Below are positions 22,675-26,010 of a stretch of 26,010 nucleotides of DNA, piece after piece; the stretch's first letter is position 1, and the number at the start of each line of letters is the position of its first letter. Made by a program: the position numbers and the translations under genes. Source of the stretch: UBA2160 sp964588665 (lineage in GTDB: Bacteria > Chloroflexota > Dehalococcoidia > Lucifugimonadales > UBA1123); NCBI GenBank assembly GCA_964588665.1, contig CAZPQQ010000044.1:1-26010 (forward strand), read 5' to 3'. Under the pieces are notes generated by a model that was not told the DNA's origin, did no database searches, and saw only the letters and a list, made by a program, of their open reading frames with translations.

Positions 22675-24531
22675 TTAGTCGCCGTCGCCCGCGCCAGCCG
22701 GCTCCACCCTTGGAGGTTGGTCGAAAGTGGCGTGAACCGAGTCAGGCTCGCCATAGCCGTAAGGGTCCCCCAAGACGACCGGCGGTGTGTCGAAGTTCTC
22801 GTGCGGCGGCGGGGAGCTCGTCATCCATTCCAGCGTCCGGGCGCCCCAAGGATTTGCGGCCGCGACAGGCCCGCGAATCCACGAAGAGACCATGTTGTAG
22901 ACGAAGACGAGGAAACTCGCGCCAAGCACGAACGACGCTATGCTCGCGAACGTGTTCGCGTTTGTGAACTGCTCGGGATAATCAGCCACACGGCGGTTCA
23001 TCCCCTGCACGCCTATCCAGAACAGAGCCATGAACACGACGTTGTACGAAATGAACATCCAGTAGAAGTGGATCTTCCCAAGGGTCTCGTTGTACATTCG
23101 GCCCGTAATCTTGGGGAACCAATAGTACAAGGCGCCGAATATTACGAATATCTCGCCGCCCATCATCGTGTAATGGAAGTGCGCCACGACGAAGTAGGTG
23201 TCTTGAAGGTGAACGTCTGTGGCCACGTCGGCTAAGAAGATGCCGGTGATCCCACCGATGAGGAAATTAAACACCACGCCTATCATGAACAGCATCGGGG
23301 TTCTCAGCCACAGTTTCCCCATCCAAATAGTGCCCAGCGCCGACAGGAACACGATCCCGGTCGGTATCGAAATCAACTCCGTCACCACCATGAACGGGAT
23401 GTGCAGGAAGTCTTCCATCCCGCTGGTGAACAGGTGATGCGCCCATACGAGATAGCTCAGCACAACGATGGACATAAAAGCCCCGACCACCAGCTTGTAG
23501 GCAAACACGGGCTTGCGCGAGAAGTGACTGAGGACCTCCAGTTCGAGCCCCAATGCGGGCAGGATCATGATGTAGACGGCCGGGTGAGAGTAGAACCAGA
23601 AGACGTGCTCGAACAGGAGCGGTTTGCCGCCCAGGGCTGCGTTGAAGAACGCCATGCCGACCACGCGGTCCAGGATCACCATGAGAAGTCCGAAGGCCAC
23701 CACCTGGGTGGCGGTGAGGCTGATGATCGCTGCAGCGAGGATCGACCAGACGAAGATCGGCAATCTGCCCCAGGTCATCCCCGGCGCGCGCATTGTGATG
23801 ATCGTCGTCACGAAATTCAGCCCGCCCAAAATGGACGACACCCCGAAAGTCAAAAACGCGAACAGCATGAACAACTGTCCGTCGGCGTTGATCACGCTCA
23901 GAGGCGGGTAGGCGGTCCAACCCGAGTCGAAACCCCCAAACACCGGCGTGAGGATCAGCATCACCGCTACGGGCGGCACGATCCAATAGCTGAGGGCGTT
24001 GATCCGAGGGAACGCGACGTCGTCCGCTCCGATCATGATGGGCACCGCGAAGTTCGCGAACCCGCCGAGGATCGTCGCGACGGCCACGGCGATCATGATG
24101 ATGCCGTGGAGGCCCATGGCGGTGTTGAACTGGTTGTTGTCCAGCAGGGTCTTGCCCGGGTCGATCAGCTCCAGACGAAGCAACATCGCCATAGCCCCGC
24201 CGAGAAGGAAGAGGATGACGAACGTCACCAGGTATTGGACGCCAATGACTTTGTGATCCGTGCTGAAACTGAAGTACCGTTGCCAGCCGGTGATCGCCCG
24301 CTCCCGCGGCTTCAAACCGAACCACTCGCGTCCCATCGCTTCCCACAGTCCGGCGCCAAACAGCCATCCCAACAACGCGAAGACATAACCCAGTGCGATT
24401 CTGATCTGTACGGGAGGCTTGTCCGTGACCTCTGCGATGAGCTGGCCGAGGCCGATCCCAATGGCCAAGCCGATCGCGGCGAAAACCAGCGCGCGGCCGA
24501 TGTATTTCAGTGCGGAAAGGGAAGCCAACAC
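22675..24531 (-). CDS. coxA: Cytochrome c oxidase subunit I (A2-like haem-copper oxidase)
   Basis: The 618-residue catalytic subunit reduces O2 at a haem-CuB centre. The first 75 residues add two extra helices. The core has His142 and His453 (low-spin haem), His316 and Tyr320 with His365-366 (CuB and the cross-linked Tyr) and His451 (high-spin haem). Helix VI reads YSHPAVYIM: the Glu of A1 enzymes is Ala318, preceded by Tyr314-Ser315, the A2 pattern. The K-channel motif PTGIK of relatives reads PTGIV (Val394), so the usual Lys is absent. The start is GTG at 24531 with GGAGG upstream, one base after the coxB stop. The C-terminal tail (about 560-618) is Pro-rich and extramembrane. No haem synthesis or assembly genes are adjacent. 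Confidence 0.96.
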   Translation of the reverse strand: MLASLSALKYIGRALVFAAIGLAIGIGLGQLIAEVTDKPPVQIRIALGYVFALLGWLFGAGLWEAMGREWFGLKPRERAITGWQRYFSFSTDHKVIGVQYLVTFVILFLLGGAMAMLLRLELIDPGKTLLDNNQFNTAMGLHGIIMIAVAVATILGGFANFAVPIMIGADDVAFPRINALSYWIVPPVAVMLILTPVFGGFDSGWTAYPPLSVINADGQLFMLFAFLTFGVSSILGGLNFVTTIITMRAPGMTWGRLPIFVWSILAAAIISLTATQVVAFGLLMVILDRVVGMAFFNAALGGKPLLFEHVFWFYSHPAVYIMILPALGLELEVLSHFSRKPVFAYKLVVGAFMSIVVLSYLVWAHHLFTSGMEDFLHIPFMVVTELISIPTGIVFLSALGTIWMGKLWLRTPMLFMIGVVFNFLIGGITGIFLADVATDVHLQDTYFVVAHFHYTMMGGEIFVIFGALYYWFPKITGRMYNETLGKIHFYWMFISYNVVFMALFWIGVQGMNRRVADYPEQFTNANTFASIASFVLGASFLVFVYNMVSSWIRGPVAAANPWGARTLEWMTSSPPPHENFDTPPVVLGDPYGYGEPDSVHATFDQPPRVEPAGAGDGD

Positions 24532-24532
24532 T

Positions 24533-25276
24533 CTACCTCCGGGCCGCTAACGGTTTTTGTTCGGTTAGCCACTGGTCAAAATCCGCCCTCTCGACGACGC
24601 GTACGGGCAGTTGCATCGTGGCGTGTCCGAATCCGCAGAGCTCGGCGCACTGGATGCGGAAGTTGACGTCGTCATCGAACGAACCCAATTCGTTGGGCGT
24701 GGCGGTTACTTTCGTGAACATTCCGGGCACCGCGTCGATCTTCACCCGGAACGCGGGCACCCAGAACGAATGGAGCACGTCGTGCGACATGATCAAGAAT
24801 TGCACGTTCTCGTCGATCGGCAGAACCAACTCCCTGGTGCTGTGAACGCCAGCATCCGCGTATTTGGCGTCCCACCCGAATTGGCGCGCTTCAAGTTGGA
24901 CCACGAGGTTGATCTTGTCGTCGTCTGCTCTCAGTTCGAGGATGCCAGTGATTCCGGGGTGGATGATCACGACGACGGTCAGAGCCGCTGTGGCCACTAG
25001 CCAAATCCAGATCACGGATTTATTGGTGCGGGTAGGCGGACCGTCTTGATCGGGTGGGGTGTTTTTGCCAAACCGCACGGCGCTGTAGAGCAACATCGCG
25101 CAAACCAGCGAGAAGACGGGAACGGCCAGTATGGTCAACAGCGTAAATGCATCATCGACCACGGCGGCCTGTTCGGATGCGGCCACGGGAAACGGCGAGA
25201 AGAGCAGCACGACGGCCTCGCCTGCGATCGTGAACACGACCCAGAGCGCCGCGACTATCATGGCGTGTTTGTTCAT
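24533..25276 (-). CDS. coxB: Cytochrome c oxidase subunit II (CuA)
   Basis: The 247-residue subunit takes electrons from cytochrome c into the CuA centre. Helices near 5-28, 44-66 and 88-107 precede the periplasmic cupredoxin domain. CuA ligands are all present: His169 in SHDVLHSFWVP, then Cys210, Glu212, Cys214, His218 and Met221 in CAELCGFGHATM. The RQFGWDAKY stretch holds the Trp that receives electrons. There is no C-terminal cytochrome c domain, so it is aa3-like rather than caa3. Three N-terminal helices rather than two suggests the first could be a signal segment. GGAG is 6 bases before the ATG. It is the first gene of the operon. Confidence 0.95.
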   Translation of the reverse strand: MNKHAMIVAALWVVFTIAGEAVVLLFSPFPVAASEQAAVVDDAFTLLTILAVPVFSLVCAMLLYSAVRFGKNTPPDQDGPPTRTNKSVIWIWLVATAALTVVVIIHPGITGILELRADDDKINLVVQLEARQFGWDAKYADAGVHSTRELVLPIDENVQFLIMSHDVLHSFWVPAFRVKIDAVPGMFTKVTATPNELGSFDDDVNFRIQCAELCGFGHATMQLPVRVVERADFDQWLTEQKPLAARR

Positions 25277-25608
25277 CGCCTACTCCCTACTGAGGTGTCG
25301 ACGGCCCGATGAGCGAACCGCGTTGGCCGTCGTGGGACGGCTGCCTCTCCGAATCGAGACCGAGCAGTCGCCCGTGAGCCCAAGGGGTTTTCTAGCGGCA
25401 AGCACCCGACCGGCGCTCCGACGACACGTTATCACAGAAGACACTGAATGTGACGCCAACCGTGCCCGAATAATGCTTGGGAATGCGACTGCTTGTCGAA
25501 TTCGATTCATTACGCTTTCGAGTCCTGCACAACGCCAACACAAGAATCGGTCAGCCACCGTCCAGGTGCATTAGCAGCATTCTGCGCACGCGTCAGCCAA
25601 TCTATCGA
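25277..25608. other. Gene-free stretch upstream of cox
   Basis: No coding region, RNA gene or clear promoter can be supported here. The frames present are short, Arg/Ser-rich and lack family resemblance. Base composition shifts to lower GC towards the right end. Confidence 0.4.
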
Positions 25609-25609
25609 A

Positions 25610-25707
25610 TTGACAATCGTTTGTCAACTGGTGTTGATCTAAAGATGCGTTTAGATCAACCATGCGCCCGGGAGCCTTGCTCGAAACAGAGTTGGAATCG
25701 TTCCAAC
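25610..25707. repeat. Cluster of three perfect inverted repeats
   Basis: Three hairpins follow one another. TTGACAA (25610-25616) pairs with TTGTCAA (25621-25627) around TCGT. GTTGATCTAAA (25633-25643) pairs with TTTAGATCAAC (25650-25660) around GATGCG. GTTGGAA (25691-25697) pairs with TTCCAAC (25701-25707) around TCG. All are free of mismatches. They sit in an AT-richer, gene-free stretch. A structured RNA, a multi-site operator or an element end are possible; no tRNA fold is made. Confidence 0.6.
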
Positions 25708-25929
25708 CAAATCTGCAATTGTCACTCAGTACGTAGAATATTCACGAAATGTTGGCAGCAGATATTGTCTCGGTAAGGACGCATGGAAGTGTTCGGAGTC
25801 GCACAACAAAGACATGAATAAAAAGCTAATAATGCTATAAAACAAATAACACGAACATGCGTCAGTGGTCGTCGGATCTGTGGATGGGGCGCCATTCGAG
25901 TGCGGAATCGATCACGAAGACTGATCAGT

Positions 25930-26010
25930 CCGCGCTATCCGACGAAGCCATCGCGTGTAGACCGTCAGCGAAAGTGGGACACATTTGGGCCTGAAATTAA
26001 CAGAGTAGAG
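25930..26010. mobile_element. Possible terminal region of an insertion sequence
   Basis: The last 80 bases include CAGCGAAAGTGGGACACATT and then TGGGCCTGAAATTAA, which reads like the terminal repeats of IS21-type and similar transposons from memory. No transposase is visible, as the window ends. The stretch 25708-25929 has no gene that I recognise. This is a weak call. Confidence 0.25.

Noticed and set aside
23401..24666. 421-residue plus-strand open frame, His/Asp/Glu-rich
   Set aside because: It is the complement of coxA in a shadow frame; it has no family resemblance and overlaps a certain gene entirely.
25280..25558. 92-residue minus-strand frame
   Set aside because: It is Arg/Ser-rich and has no motif; it lies in non-coding DNA upstream of cox.
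25610..25707. tRNA gene or integron attC site
   Set aside because: No acceptor stem, T-loop or CCA layout is formed, and the core RYYYAAC/GTTRRRY pair of attC sites is absent.
1..26010. CRISPR array
   Set aside because: No regularly spaced direct repeats were seen anywhere in the window.

Overview
The window is GC-rich bacterial DNA, densely coded, most probably from an uncultured Chloroflexota bacterium such as a SAR202 or Dehalococcoidia relative. That assignment is inference. It rests on the split glycine decarboxylase (GcvPA plus GcvPB), a coenzyme-F420-type luciferase-like oxidoreductase beside an amidohydrolase, an A2-like haem-copper oxidase and short palindromic intergenic repeats. 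TGA serves as a normal stop in several genes, so the code is standard. No rRNA, tRNA or CRISPR array was found. A run of ten Ns at 16024-16033 marks an assembly gap.

Left third (1-7000, minus strand): an HD-domain phosphohydrolase and the tRNA m1A58 methyltransferase TrmI; then a peroxiredoxin-like gene interrupted by an in-frame TGA at 2152-2154 with a SECIS-like hairpin just behind it, read here as a selenoprotein; then the whole glycine cleavage operon gcvT-gcvH-gcvPA-gcvPB. The selenoprotein is the most notable item, because a conventional annotation would keep only the last 98 residues and lose the active site.

Middle (7000-16000): FtsH protease on the plus strand ends at a strong hairpin terminator facing an LLM oxidoreductase. 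A metal-dependent amidohydrolase and folK follow on the plus strand. Then come a Trm112-like protein, a CopD-like membrane protein, a TlpA/ResA-like thioredoxin lipoprotein and glycyl-tRNA synthetase on the minus strand, and a small cupin on the plus strand.

Right third (16000-26010): three small membrane proteins on the minus strand form a probable operon. Two of them are built from a shared two-helix module present in three copies; the third is very rich in Met with several His. Next is a signalling locus in the order histidine kinase, OmpR-type regulator, stand-alone receiver. Single-base losses in the kinase and the receiver break those genes, and the kinase break creates a false 814-residue hybrid. 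A 54-residue membrane peptide gene precedes a complete cytochrome c oxidase operon (coxB-coxA-coxD-coxC). The oxidase subunit I lacks both the helix VI glutamate and the usual K-channel lysine. The last 730 bases hold no convincing gene, but have three perfect inverted repeats and an end that may be the border of an insertion sequence.
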